A stretch of DNA of 64,000 nt from Ideonella sp. (GCA_016721465.1 JADKIA010000027.1:310001-374000); one strand, 5' to 3'; positions 17,687 through 26,511 are shown, counted from the first letter of the stretch. Notes: generated by a model from the letters alone, not told the origin. Program-made: numbers and translations.

Positions 17687-17774
17687 GGAGAGGTGGCAGA
17701 GTGGTCGAATGTACCTGACTCGAAATCAGGCGAACCGCAAGGTTCCGAGGGTTCGAATCCCTCCCTCTCCTCCA
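17687..17774 (+). tRNA. tRNA-Ser (anticodon CGA, reads UCG)
   Basis: 88 nt. Acceptor GGAGAGG / CCTCTCC; anticodon stem CCTGA / TCAGG around the loop CTCGAAA, giving anticodon CGA. Long variable arm with stem GAACC / GGTTC, class II as expected for serine. T stem GAGGG / CCCTC around TTCGAAT. CCA is encoded at 17772-17774. The discriminator base at 17771 is T, where bacterial tRNA-Ser usually has G. Confidence 0.95.
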
Positions 17775-17818
17775 AACCCAGCATCGCGCGGCCTCCATCG
17801 AGGAGCGACGAGTCGAAC

Positions 17819-17845
17819 ACGAAGCCCCGCTCGACGGGGCTTCGT
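17819..17845 (+). terminator. Strong hairpin after tRNA-Ser
   Basis: 11-bp perfect stem ACGAAGCCCCG / CGGGGCTTCGT with loop CTCGA, 45 nt after the tRNA. It has no T-run, so it may serve as a processing or termination structure. Confidence 0.45.
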
Positions 17846-17919
17846 CACGTTCGGCAGGCCGACGACATTTCGGGCTGGTGCTGCTCGCCAGGTGAGCTGA
17901 TGTCGGAGACACTGGCAGC

Positions 17920-18129
17920 ATGCGCGCGCTGCTGACCTTGATCGCCTGGCTGATCCTTTGGGTACTGTGCTGGCCCTTGGCCCTGCTGGCGCTGGTGCTG
18001 TGGCCTGTGGTGTGGCTGCTGTCCTTGCCGTTCCGCCTGATCGGGGTTGGGTTTGGGGCGGTGTTCGCGCTGCTTGGCGCGATCCTGTACCTGCCGGCGC
18101 GTTTGCTCGGACATCGCAGCAGGCCGTAG
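17920..18129 (+). CDS. Small hydrophobic membrane protein, unknown
   Basis: 69 aa. Nearly the whole length is hydrophobic: two likely membrane helices (about 4-25 and 27-60) with many Leu and Trp, and a short basic end HRSRP. No family is recognised. Coding is supported by the composition and by a sensible ATG-to-stop frame in an otherwise empty space between the tRNA and the channel gene. It could be an accessory of the downstream K+ channel, but nothing shows this. Confidence 0.45.
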   Translation: MRALLTLIAWLILWVLCWPLALLALVLWPVVWLLSLPFRLIGVGFGAVFALLGAILYLPARLLGHRSRP

Positions 18130-18308
18130 CGCTCGCGTGGCGTGCTGGCGCTCGAGGTGGTCGGTAGTGGCCCGCCGCGGCGGGATGGGGCGCTGCACCG
18201 AGGGGCGATTGGGCTGCCTTGACCTGGATCGCCGACGCGGCGTGCCGATCCCGGATACTGGAAACCGCTGACCCCGCAGCGCATCGACCGATCACCGCGA
18301 GCCACGCC

Positions 18309-19967
18309 ATGTTTTCCAGACTCAAGCGTTCCACCCGACGGCTTCTGGTGCTGCTGGCCATGCTGCCGACGGCGGTGCTGTTGCTGGGCACGCTGTACAT
18401 GCTGGGCATGACCCACCTGGAGGGTACGCCGCGCACCTTCTTGCAGGGTTTGCAGTGGGCGTCCGAGACGCTCACCACCACCGGCTATGGCGGCGACAGC
18501 CACTGGAACCATCCGGTGATGGCGGTGTTCGTCATCATGGGGCAGTTTCTGGGCCAGTTTCTGGTGTTCCTGATCTTTCCGATCTTCATGCTGCCCTACT
18601 TCGAAGAGCAGTTCGAGGTTCGGCTGGCGAGTGTGCTGCCGCCGATGGAAGGGGTGGTGCTGTTCTATCGCCACGGCCCGGCCATCGAGACCTTGCTTGA
18701 CGAATTCGTGCGCGCCGGCAGCCCCTTCGTGATCTTCGAGGAGGACATGGCGCTGGCCCGCAAACTGCGCGATCGCGGCTACAACGTGGTGCACGGGCAG
18801 TTGGCCGAGGCCCAGGTGGCGTTGGCCCGTGTGGCGCAAGCCCGGGCGGTGGTCAGCAACGCGGGCGACCATGCCAACGCCACGTGCACGCTGGTGGTTC
18901 GAGAGTTGGGCTTCACCGGCCCCTTGTTCGCGTTGGCGGACGAGCCCTTGTATCGGTCGCCCATGCTGCAGATCGGTGCCACGGATGTGTTCACACCGGC
19001 GCATGTGCTGGGTGCGGCTCTGGCCTCGCGGGCCAGCGTGCGCATCAGCCCACCGGCCGAAGGCATGCACCTGTTGGGCAATGCGGTGGGCATGGCCGAG
19101 TTCCGGGTGCGCGCCAGCAGCCCGCTGGCCGGCCAGCAACTGGGTCAGTTGCGCCTGCGCGAGCGGCACGGGGTCACGGTCATCGGCCAGTGGCTCGCGG
19201 GCGTGTTCACGACCTCCAAGGGCCCGGCCACGCGCGTCGAGCCCGGGGCCATCCTGGTGGCCGTCGGCTCGCATGCCAACCTGGAGACCGTAGAACGCCT
19301 GGCCATGCCGATTCGGCGCACCGGCCCCATCGTGCTGGCGGGGTTTGGCGCGGTCGGGCACAAGGTGGTGGAGTTGCTCAAGGACGCCGGCGAGGCCTGC
19401 GTGGTGATCGACTGGGCCGACTCGCCCGGTGTCGACGTGGTGGGCAATGTGCTGGAGGTGTCCACGTTGGACCGGGCCCGCGTGCGCGAGGCCAGTGCCG
19501 TGATCCTGGCCTTGAGCGACGACGGCGAATCGGTGTTCGCCACGGCCGCCGTGCGCGACTACGCACCGGAAGTGCCGCTGATCGTGCGTGTGCTGCGATC
19601 GCCCAACATCACGCGGCTGTATCGCGCCGGGGCCGACTTTGCCATCTCGGTGGGCCAGGTGGCCGGGCAGATCCTGGCGCACCACCTGCTGGCGGAGCAG
19701 GCGGTGGGTGTGGAGAACGGCATCAAGTTCAGCCGCGTGCATGCCGGCAGCATGGCGGGTGCCAGCCCCTGGCACAACGAGGCGCTCGACCGAACCGGCG
19801 CCAAGGTGGTGGCAGTGGAGCGGGGCAGCGCGGTGATCATGGAGTTCGAAGACGGCTTCGTGGTGCAACCCGACGACCTCGTCTTCATCTGCGGCTCGAT
19901 CAAGAGCCTGGAGCGCTACCAACGCGAGTTTGACGCCTCCAATGCGCAGGCCCCGCGGGGCCGATGA
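18309..19967 (+). CDS. Potassium channel protein with two RCK/TrkA-N regions
   Basis: 552 aa. N-terminal membrane part with a helix at about 13-35, a pore loop with the selectivity-filter sequence TTTGYGG near residue 58, and a second helix at about 72-96. It is therefore a two-helix channel without a voltage sensor. The cytoplasmic part carries two NAD-type RCK domains: the first around GVVLFYRHGPAIETLLDEF to AQARAVVSNAGDHAN, the second beginning GPIVLAGFGAVGHKVVELL. TrkA-C-like segments lie at about 265-325 and at the C-terminus. Start chosen at MFSRLKRS, which precedes the first helix directly. Confidence 0.93.
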   Translation: MFSRLKRSTRRLLVLLAMLPTAVLLLGTLYMLGMTHLEGTPRTFLQGLQWASETLTTTGYGGDSHWNHPVMAVFVIMGQFLGQFLVFLIFPIFMLPYFEEQFEVRLASVLPPMEGVVLFYRHGPAIETLLDEFVRAGSPFVIFEEDMALARKLRDRGYNVVHGQLAEAQVALARVAQARAVVSNAGDHANATCTLVVRELGFTGPLFALADEPLYRSPMLQIGATDVFTPAHVLGAALASRASVRISPPAEGMHLLGNAVGMAEFRVRASSPLAGQQLGQLRLRERHGVTVIGQWLAGVFTTSKGPATRVEPGAILVAVGSHANLETVERLAMPIRRTGPIVLAGFGAVGHKVVELLKDAGEACVVIDWADSPGVDVVGNVLEVSTLDRARVREASAVILALSDDGESVFATAAVRDYAPEVPLIVRVLRSPNITRLYRAGADFAISVGQVAGQILAHHLLAEQAVGVENGIKFSRVHAGSMAGASPWHNEALDRTGAKVVAVERGSAVIMEFEDGFVVQPDDLVFICGSIKSLERYQREFDASNAQAPRGR

Positions 19968-20023
19968 GCGATGGCGCCCCATCGGGCCGCGCGCTCGCGC
20001 CGCAGCGCTGCAGCGGCGCTTTA

Positions 20024-20036
20024 CGGTAATTTACCG
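20024..20036. promoter_or_regulatory. Palindrome in the leader of the LTXXQ gene
   Basis: CGGTAA-T-TTACCG, 6-bp arms around one base, 71 nt before the start at 20107 in AT-richer surroundings. It could be an operator for the two-component system encoded just downstream (TTTAC is repeated beside it). Inference only. Confidence 0.3.
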
Positions 20037-20106
20037 ACCCGACCGTGCCGCGATACGCTTGGTCACCAGAATCCAGATCATTCCCAACCCCCCTGAGGTG
20101 ACAACG

Positions 20107-20721
20107 ATGATGAACTTCAAGACCAGTCCCCCGGGCCTGTTCGCACGCGCTGGTTTTGGCGCTGCGATCCTGGTTGCCGCGATGGCCGCTGCCGTGGCGC
20201 AACCGGCCCCGGGCGGCATGCCGGGTGGCCCCGGCATGATGCAGCACGGTGGCCCGGGCATGCGCGGTGAGGGTGCCGGCATGATGGGCATGCATCGCGG
20301 CATGCGCGGCGAAGGCGGCGACATGATGGGCATGCGCGGCGGTGAGGTCCACCGCATGGAACGCATGCTGGGCGCTGCCGGTGCCAGCCCCGATCAGCGC
20401 GTCAAGGTGCACCAGATCATGAAGGCAGCGCACGACGACATGCAAAAGCTTCTTGAGTCCGGTCGCGGCGCGCGCCAGCAGATGACGCAATTGCTGGTGG
20501 CCCCGAAGCTCGACGCCGCGGCCGTGGAAGCACAGCGCCAGAAGATGTCGGCCCTGCACGATGCGGCGAGCAAGCGCATGACGCAAGCCGTGCTGGACGC
20601 CAGCGCCGTGCTCACGCCCGAGCAGCGCGAAAGGATGGCGTCGACCATCAAGGCGCGCAGGGACATGGTGGAGCGTCACCGGCGTGAACGCGAGACGCTC
20701 GACCCTGCGCGCCGCAACTGA
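20107..20721 (+). CDS. Periplasmic LTXXQ (Spy/CpxP-like) protein with Met-rich segment
   Basis: 204 aa with an N-terminal signal peptide (cleavage after about residue 32, AVAQ). Residues 36-83 are a low-complexity stretch of Gly, Met, Arg and His (units such as GMMGM and MRGEG), a composition that suits soft-metal binding. The C-terminal 120 residues are helical and contain LTPEQRERM, the LTxxQ motif of the Spy/CpxP family of periplasmic stress chaperones or sensors. A GAGGTGA ribosome site precedes the ATG. Followed by a terminator and then a response regulator and sensor kinase. Confidence 0.82.
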   Translation: MMNFKTSPPGLFARAGFGAAILVAAMAAAVAQPAPGGMPGGPGMMQHGGPGMRGEGAGMMGMHRGMRGEGGDMMGMRGGEVHRMERMLGAAGASPDQRVKVHQIMKAAHDDMQKLLESGRGARQQMTQLLVAPKLDAAAVEAQRQKMSALHDAASKRMTQAVLDASAVLTPEQRERMASTIKARRDMVERHRRERETLDPARRN

Positions 20722-20801
20722 CCCGCCGCCGGTGGCTGGGCGAGCCCGACCACCGGCACGGGCTCGCCCGCTGGGTCAGCACATTGTTTGGAAAAGGGTT
20801 T

Positions 20802-20833
20802 CGCTCCGGCGCCGATGCTCCGGAGCGTTTTTT
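20802..20833 (+). terminator. Rho-independent terminator after the LTXXQ gene
   Basis: Stem CGCTCCGG / CCGGAGCG with a 10-nt loop and six Ts. It ends 22 nt before the response-regulator start, so the regulator is either read through or has its own start within this short space. Confidence 0.85.
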
Positions 20834-20855
20834 GTTTCTTGGACACAATCCCGCC

Positions 20856-21569
20856 ATGAGTGCACGCCTGCTGCTGATTGATGACGATGCCCGCCTGATC
20901 TCGATGATCGGCGACTACCTGCGCGGCAACGGCTACGAGGTGGAAACGGCGGGCACGCTCGCCGCGGGCCGCGAACGCCTGCAGTCGGGCAATTTCGACG
21001 CGCTGCTGCTGGACCTGATGCTGCCCGATGGCGACGGCCTGGATCTGACCCGCGAATTGCGCGCCGACGCGCGCCTGCGCCGATTGCCACTGCTGATGCT
21101 CACCGCCCGCGGCGAGCCGCTGGACCGCGTGGTGGGACTGGAACTCGGCGCCGACGACTACCTGCCCAAGCCCTTCGAGCCGCGCGAGTTGCTGGCGCGG
21201 GTGAAGGCGCTTCTGCGCCGCGCGTCGCCAGCGACGCAATCCGATGACGTGCTGCAGTTCGGGCGTCTGGAGATCGATCTGGCCGCCCGCCAGGCCCGCA
21301 TCGACAGCAAGGCCTGCGACCTCACCAGCCACCAGTTCGAACTGTTGGTGGTGCTGGCCAAGAGCGCTGGCCGGGTGCTCTCGCGCGACCAGATCATGGA
21401 TTCGCTCAAGGGCCATCCGCTGGAGGCCTTTGATCGCAGCATCGACGTGCACATCTCGCGCATCCGCGCCTGCATCGAGGAAGACCCCAAGAACCCGCAA
21501 CGCGTGCTGACGGTTCGCGGCACGGGCTACGTGTTCGCGCGCAAGCAGGACGCCGAGCATCAGGCCTAG
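20856..21569 (+). CDS. OmpR-family response regulator
   Basis: 237 aa. Receiver domain with the acidic pocket in LLIDDDARL and phospho-acceptor Asp53 in LLDLMLPDG, switch Thr in LMLTARGE, and Lys in YLPKPFEPRE. C-terminal winged helix ending VRGTGYVFARK, the OmpR/PhoB form. Start at MSARLLLIDDD (20856). The sensor kinase begins 6 nt after the stop. A CpxR- or metal-response-type role is suggested by the adjacent LTXXQ protein. Confidence 0.95.
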   Translation: MSARLLLIDDDARLISMIGDYLRGNGYEVETAGTLAAGRERLQSGNFDALLLDLMLPDGDGLDLTRELRADARLRRLPLLMLTARGEPLDRVVGLELGADDYLPKPFEPRELLARVKALLRRASPATQSDDVLQFGRLEIDLAARQARIDSKACDLTSHQFELLVVLAKSAGRVLSRDQIMDSLKGHPLEAFDRSIDVHISRIRACIEEDPKNPQRVLTVRGTGYVFARKQDAEHQA

Positions 21570-21575
21570 GCACCA

Positions 21576-23018
21576 GTGAAGTCGCTCTACCTTCGCATCT
21601 GGCTCACCGTCGTGCTCGCGCTGGCGGCCTTCGCGTTGGCCTCGGGTTGGCTGTGGCAACGCCACCTGGACCAGGAGCGCGCGCGGGTCGAGGCCTCCGC
21701 CGGCGACCGCCTGGCGGCGTGGGCCGAATTGGTTCAACGGTCCCTGCCGGCCGTGGACGCGCCGCTGCCGGAGCAGGCCGATGCCTTGCGTGAATGGGCC
21801 TTTCGTCTGCGCCTGCCGATGGCGCTGGACGACCGGCAGGGCCAGCGCATTGCCGCATCCGAGAGTTTTCTGCGCCGCGAGGCCGACGGCAGCCTGACGA
21901 CGATGGCGGTGAAGCTGGACGACGGCCGGGTGCTGTGGATTGCGCGGCGCCTGGTGCGGCGGGTGATGCAGGGCTCAGGTGCCGGTCCTGGCGCCATGCC
22001 CGGCTTGATGTTGCCCAGAGATGGCGCCAACCTGCCGGCGCGCATCGGCCTGCCGCCGCGCGACGAGCCGGGTGGGGCGCCACGCGATGGCCCGGGCGGG
22101 CCGCCTGGTCTGGCGCCCACGCTGCTGCCCCTGTCGTTCGGCCTGCCACCCGCCGTGGGCCCCTTGCTGCTGCTGGTGCTGGTGTTCATCGCGGTGGCGG
22201 CCGGTGCCTATCCTGTCGTCCGGCGACTCACCAGCCGGCTCGAAGCACTGAAGCAGGGTGTGGAAACCTTCGGCGCCGGCTCGCTGAGCCAGCGCGTGGA
22301 CGAGTCGGGCCACGACGAGGTCGCGGCGGTCGGCGCCACCTTCAACCGCGCCGCCGAACGCATCGAAACGCTGGTGCGTTCGCACCAGAGCCTGCTGGCC
22401 AACGCCAGCCACGAGCTGCGCTCACCCTTGGCGCGGCTGAAGATGGCAGTGTCGATGTTCCCGGACGCCGATGGGGTGCACCGCGACAAGCTCAAGCGCG
22501 AGATCGAGACCAACGTGGCCGAATTGGATGCCCTGGTGGAAGAGGTGCTCCTGGCCAGCCGATTGGATGCGACCCAGGCGCTCGACACCGAAGACGCGGT
22601 GGACCTGCTGGGCATGGCCGCCGAGGAGGCTGCGCGGGTGGGCGCCGAGGCGGACGGGGACAACCTGGTGGTGCGCGGCAGCGAGCGCCTGTTGCGCCGC
22701 GCCATGCGCAACCTGCTGGAGAACGCGCGCCGCTACGGGCAGTCCGAGGTGAGCGTGACGGTCGAGCGCCAGCGCGACGGCGGCGTCGGCTGGCGCGTCT
22801 GTGACCGTGGCCCGGGCGTGCCCGAGGCGCACCGCGAGCGCATCTTCGAGCCCTTCTTTCGACTGCCCGGGCACGCCGAACGCGAAGGCGGCGTGGGCCT
22901 GGGTCTGAGCCTGGTGCGACAGATCGCCCAGCGCCATGGTGGCCAGGCGCAGTGCGAGCCACGCGCCGGGGGCGGCAGCTGCTTTCGCGTGTCATTGCCT
23001 GCCGATCGCTGTCGCTGA
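21576..23018 (+). CDS. Sensor histidine kinase, partner of the OmpR-type regulator
   Basis: 480 aa from GTG at 21576. Transmembrane helix 1 at about 7-27, a periplasmic domain of about 160 residues whose second half (133-185) is a Gly/Pro/Met-rich linker, and helix 2 at about 190-213. Then HAMP, the HisKA box with His279 in ANASHELRSPLARL, and an HATPase domain with NLLENARRYG, CDRGPGVP and GGVGLGLSLV. The Gly/Pro/Met-rich stretch echoes that of the LTXXQ protein upstream and may sense the same ligand. Confidence 0.95.
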   Translation: MKSLYLRIWLTVVLALAAFALASGWLWQRHLDQERARVEASAGDRLAAWAELVQRSLPAVDAPLPEQADALREWAFRLRLPMALDDRQGQRIAASESFLRREADGSLTTMAVKLDDGRVLWIARRLVRRVMQGSGAGPGAMPGLMLPRDGANLPARIGLPPRDEPGGAPRDGPGGPPGLAPTLLPLSFGLPPAVGPLLLLVLVFIAVAAGAYPVVRRLTSRLEALKQGVETFGAGSLSQRVDESGHDEVAAVGATFNRAAERIETLVRSHQSLLANASHELRSPLARLKMAVSMFPDADGVHRDKLKREIETNVAELDALVEEVLLASRLDATQALDTEDAVDLLGMAAEEAARVGAEADGDNLVVRGSERLLRRAMRNLLENARRYGQSEVSVTVERQRDGGVGWRVCDRGPGVPEAHRERIFEPFFRLPGHAEREGGVGLGLSLVRQIAQRHGGQAQCEPRAGGGSCFRVSLPADRCR

Positions 23019-23081
23019 CTTTGGGTGCTGACATTGCCCGCCGAGTCCGGCGGCTGGGTGGGCTGCTCGCTGGGCGCTGAA

Positions 23082-24476
23082 TCAGCTCTGGCCCGCCAGC
23101 TCGTCGCGTTTGGACTGCCGCAGCACCCAGAACAGCAACAGGCTCAGGCCCACCGAGGCCATGAGCAGTCCCGCGGTCGAGGCCGTCCAGAACCCCACGG
23201 CACCGCGCAGGGCCAAGGGCGGATCGCCGAACGGCGCAAACGCCAACAGGTAGCCGCCGCCCAGGCCCGCACCCCAAAGCGCCACCGCATAGATGACCAT
23301 CGGCAGCGTGACGATGCGCCATGCGCGCAGCACGAAGGCCGCAAAGGTTTGCATGGCATCAGCGGGGTGGAACAGCGCCAGCCAGGTCAGCAAGGGCAGG
23401 GCGGCTGCAATCACCGCTGGGTTGTCGGTGTACAGGTGCAGCACCGGCTCACGCGCCAGATAGATGGCCAGGCCCAGCACCAAGGCCACACCGAATGTGA
23501 ACTGCCAGCCATGCCAGGCCAGGCGGCGTGCGCCGCGCAGGTCGCGCGCGCCGAGGCTTTGAGCCACCAGCGTCAGGCAGGCATTGGACAAGGCCATGGG
23601 CACCATGAACAGCAGCGACACCAGATTCATCGCCAGTTGGTGCCCGGCCACCGGCGTGGTGCCGAGCCGGGCGATGAAGATGGCCATGAAGGAAAACGCC
23701 GACACTTCGATCAGTACCGAGCCACCGATGGGCACGCCCAGTTTCAGCAGGGCCAGCAAGGACGCGCGGTGCGGTGCGTGCAGACGCCGCAATCGGGACA
23801 GATTGAACTGCGTGTAGAACGCATCATGGCGCAGCAACATCAGGCTGGCCGCGACCTGGATCCACATCGAGATGGCCGTGGCCACGCCACAACCCACGAC
23901 ACCCAAGGTCGGCACGCCCGCGCTGGGGATACCGAACACCAGCGCCATCGACAGCGGCACTTTGAGACCCAACGTGGCCAACTGCAGGGCCATCACGGCC
24001 TTGGGCCTCGATACGGCCGTGTTGAAGGCACGAAACGCCGTGAACAGCAAGGAAGCCGGCAAGGCCAGCGCCAGCGCCAGCAGGTAGCCTCGCACTTTGG
24101 CCGCCACGTCCGGGCTGGCGTGCGAAAGCGCGAGGAACGGCGCCGGGAAGGCCAGCAAGCTGCTTCCCAACAGCGACAGGCCCAGCGCCAGCCAGATGGC
24201 CTGGTGCAATTGCGCGCCGGCTTCGGGCAGGCGCTTGGCGCCATACAAGTGGCCGACGATCGGGCTGAGCGCCAGCACGATGCCCATCAGGCCGATGAAC
24301 ACGGTGATGTAGGCCGCGCCGCCCACGGCCAGCGCGGCGAGGTCGGCGGTGGAGTGGCGCGCCACGAGCACGGTATCCACGGTGCCGAAGGCCAGCACCG
24401 AGACCTGGCCCACCAGCACGGGCCAGGCCAGTGGCACGATGCGCCCTGCGCTGTGCCGGAAACTCCCCGGCTTCAT
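23082..24476 (-). CDS. MATE-family multidrug/cation efflux transporter
   Basis: 464 aa inner-membrane protein with about 12 hydrophobic helices in two related halves, the MATE layout. The N-terminus PLAWPVLVGQVSVLAFGTVDTVLVAR contains the family pattern with an Asp in the first helices. Expected to exchange Na+ or H+ for cationic drugs or metabolites. The start overlaps the stop of the DUF3717/DUF1289 gene by 4 nt, so the two are translationally coupled. Confidence 0.92.
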   Translation of the reverse strand: MKPGSFRHSAGRIVPLAWPVLVGQVSVLAFGTVDTVLVARHSTADLAALAVGGAAYITVFIGLMGIVLALSPIVGHLYGAKRLPEAGAQLHQAIWLALGLSLLGSSLLAFPAPFLALSHASPDVAAKVRGYLLALALALPASLLFTAFRAFNTAVSRPKAVMALQLATLGLKVPLSMALVFGIPSAGVPTLGVVGCGVATAISMWIQVAASLMLLRHDAFYTQFNLSRLRRLHAPHRASLLALLKLGVPIGGSVLIEVSAFSFMAIFIARLGTTPVAGHQLAMNLVSLLFMVPMALSNACLTLVAQSLGARDLRGARRLAWHGWQFTFGVALVLGLAIYLAREPVLHLYTDNPAVIAAALPLLTWLALFHPADAMQTFAAFVLRAWRIVTLPMVIYAVALWGAGLGGGYLLAFAPFGDPPLALRGAVGFWTASTAGLLMASVGLSLLLFWVLRQSKRDELAGQS

Positions 24477-24937
24477 GCGGCCGGCGGCGGCATCGCCGCA
24501 AAGACTTCGGCCGGCGGGTGGTCCTGGCCATCGGCCACCTGGGCCCGCTCAACGTAACGGTTGAAGCGCCAGGCGCTGCCCTCCTGGGTGATGCGGCGCC
24601 ACACCAGGCGCTTCTCGCCAGGGGACAACACCGTCCAGTGCTGCACTTCGTCCTCGGTGCGGCCGCAGCCCTTGCACACCGGGTCGCCTTGCGCGGTGGA
24701 GCAAATGGCAATGCAGGGGGCGTCGGGTGTCTGCGCGTACCAGGCCAGCCAGGCCGATCGAGCGCGGTCCGGCATGCTGGACTCGTCGGCCAAGGATTCT
24801 CGGTAGTACACCATCAACGCGTACACCTCGGCCAACGCACGCACTTCGGCGCAGGCGCTGATGCCATCCGGCGAGGGCGACCGGATGCGCCACCAGTTGA
24901 TGGCGGCCTCGATGTCGGTGATGTGGATGCCGGCCAT
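24473..24937 (-). CDS. DUF3717 plus DUF1289 protein
   Basis: 154 aa. The N-terminal part (GIHITDIEAAINWWRIRSPSPDG) matches the DUF3717 pattern. The C-terminal part has PCIAICSTAQGDPVCKGCGRT, then EKRLVWRRI, the four-cysteine DUF1289 (predicted Fe-S or zinc-binding) pattern. Function unknown for both. The fused arrangement is familiar from Burkholderiales. Coupled to the MATE gene by ATGA and 69 nt downstream of the AlkD-like gene. Confidence 0.85.
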   Translation of the reverse strand: MAGIHITDIEAAINWWRIRSPSPDGISACAEVRALAEVYALMVYYRESLADESSMPDRARSAWLAWYAQTPDAPCIAICSTAQGDPVCKGCGRTEDEVQHWTVLSPGEKRLVWRRITQEGSAWRFNRYVERAQVADGQDHPPAEVFAAMPPPAA

Positions 24938-25006
24938 GCGGCGCGAGCCCGAAGGGAAAAGGGCCGCAAGGATAGCCTGACTTCCGCTCAGGCCCAGGCC
25001 CGCGCC

Positions 25007-25681
25007 TCAGGTGGCCTTGGCATCGGCGGGCGGGCGCAATTCGCGCAATGCATCGGCGGCGATCCAGCGGCCGGCCCGGTGGCCAGCCGTGGCAATGCGT
25101 TCGGCGCACGCCACGGCATGGGTGCGAAGCACGGCATTGCGTTTGCCAATCTGCCGCAGGGCCCAGTTGACCGCCTTCTTGACGAAGTTGCGATCGTCAT
25201 CGCTGGCCGCTTCGATCAGCGACAGCGCCTGGATGAATCGCGCGTCTGCAGCCGCCTTGTCGTGCACGGCCAGGCAAGCCAGCAGGGCGAAGGCCGCGCG
25301 CCGCACCCATTCGTCCTCGGCCCTTGCCCAGACCGGCACACGGGCCCAGGCCAGTGGTGAACGCACGAATGCGTTCAGGCAGGCCTGGTCGCACACGTCC
25401 CAACTGCCGCTGCTGCGCGACCAGGCGTTCATCTGTCGCAGCGTGAGCTGCTTCGGCTCGGCCACCATCGAGGCCAGGATCTGCGCGTCGGGGATGCCGG
25501 TGTCCCACAGTGCCATGGCCAGCCGGTGGTCCGGCCCGAACTGCCTGCCCAGCTGGCGCAGCACCGGCACCGCCACGCCCAGGCGCGCGGCACCCGCCAT
25601 CGCGAATCGGCGCATGCCGGCCACTTGCTCGGGGCGTGCGTGGGCCCTCAGGGCGGCCATGGCATGGTCCAACGAGGTCAT
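25007..25681 (-). CDS. AlkD-like DNA alkylation repair / HEAT-repeat protein
   Basis: 224 aa, all helical. The stretch MNAWSRSSGSWDVCDQACLNAF is the WxxSxxxWDxxDQ signature of the DNA alkylation repair enzyme family, followed by RRAAFALLACLAVHDK and DDRNFVKKAVNWALRQIGKRN, as in AlkD HEAT repeats. Family members remove bulky or positively charged alkylated bases, but many small homologues are uncharacterised. Start at 25681 (MTSLDHAM) is preferred over an upstream extension without domain features. Divergent from the DUF1223 gene, with 46 bp between them. Confidence 0.82.
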   Translation of the reverse strand: MTSLDHAMAALRAHARPEQVAGMRRFAMAGAARLGVAVPVLRQLGRQFGPDHRLAMALWDTGIPDAQILASMVAEPKQLTLRQMNAWSRSSGSWDVCDQACLNAFVRSPLAWARVPVWARAEDEWVRRAAFALLACLAVHDKAAADARFIQALSLIEAASDDDRNFVKKAVNWALRQIGKRNAVLRTHAVACAERIATAGHRAGRWIAADALRELRPPADAKAT

Positions 25682-25727
25682 GTCGAGGGCGGCTGTAAGT
25701 TGGAGCGGGTCTGACCGACCAAGTGCA

Positions 25728-26486
25728 ATGACGCATCGTACCCAGCACTCGACTTGCCACCAAATCCGGCGCATCGCTTTCCTGGGCGTTGCCACGCTGG
25801 CCTGTTCGGCGCACGCCCAGCCCGCTGTCAGTTGCCAGGCGCAGTCCTTGGCTCGCGCGCCGCTGGTGGTCGAGTTGTACACGTCCGAAGGTTGCGACTC
25901 ATGCCCACCAGCCGACCAGTGGCTGTCCAGCCTGAAAGGCCGCACCGATGTGGTCGCCGCCGCGTTCCATGTGGACTATTGGGACCGCCTGGGCTGGAAG
26001 GACCGTTTTGCCGACGCCAGCCACACGCAGCGGCAGGCGGCGGCGCAGCGCGTGGCGGGGTCGAAGTTCAGCTACACGCCCCAGGTGCTGGTCAACGGGC
26101 GTGACTGGCGGCAGTGGCCAGCCCTGCCTCAGGCGTTGGCCGCTGCGCCTGTGCAGATCCTGCTGCAACGCGAGTCGGATGACCGCGTGTTGGTGCGGGT
26201 GCAGGCCGGCAAGGACGCCCCACGAAGCTTGTCGCTGTGGTGGGCACTGGTCGAGGACGGGCACCTCAGCCGGGTGATGGCCGGCGAAAACACAGGCCGC
26301 ACCTTGCGCCATGACCACGTCGTGCGCTCACACGGTCAGCGAACACCCTGGCTGTCGAGCGATGGGGCGCCATGGCCCATCTTGGCGCGCGCGCAAGGGC
26401 CGGATGGCCACCGACAGCGATTGCTGGTGGTGGTCACCGACCCGCAAACGGGCTCAGCACTGCAAGCGGTGTCGCTGGACTGTTGA
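25728..26486 (+). CDS. DUF1223 secreted thioredoxin-fold protein
   Basis: 252 aa. Signal peptide at the start (IRRIAFLGVATLACSAHA). The mature N-terminus VVELYTSEGCDSCPPAD carries a CxxC motif in a thioredoxin-like context, followed by FHVDYWDRLGWKDRF and YTPQVLVNGR, hallmarks of DUF1223. Probably a periplasmic redox-related protein; no substrate is known. Begins 46 nt from the divergent AlkD-like start. A hairpin at 26512-26535 closes the gene. Confidence 0.9.
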   Translation: MTHRTQHSTCHQIRRIAFLGVATLACSAHAQPAVSCQAQSLARAPLVVELYTSEGCDSCPPADQWLSSLKGRTDVVAAAFHVDYWDRLGWKDRFADASHTQRQAAAQRVAGSKFSYTPQVLVNGRDWRQWPALPQALAAAPVQILLQRESDDRVLVRVQAGKDAPRSLSLWWALVEDGHLSRVMAGENTGRTLRHDHVVRSHGQRTPWLSSDGAPWPILARAQGPDGHRQRLLVVVTDPQTGSALQAVSLDC

Positions 26487-26511
26487 CGAGCGCAGCGGCG
26501 CCCCAAACGAC

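Noticed and set aside
17397..19982. Minus-strand open frame of about 860 codons across the serS end, tRNA and K+ channel
   Set aside because: It runs through a tRNA gene and opposite two firm genes. The His/Gln/Arg-rich translation is typical of antisense frames in GC-rich DNA.
20107..20350. Met/Gly-rich repeats as a candidate separate repeat element
   Set aside because: They are in frame with the LTXXQ protein and encode its low-complexity segment, so they are coding and not a DNA repeat.
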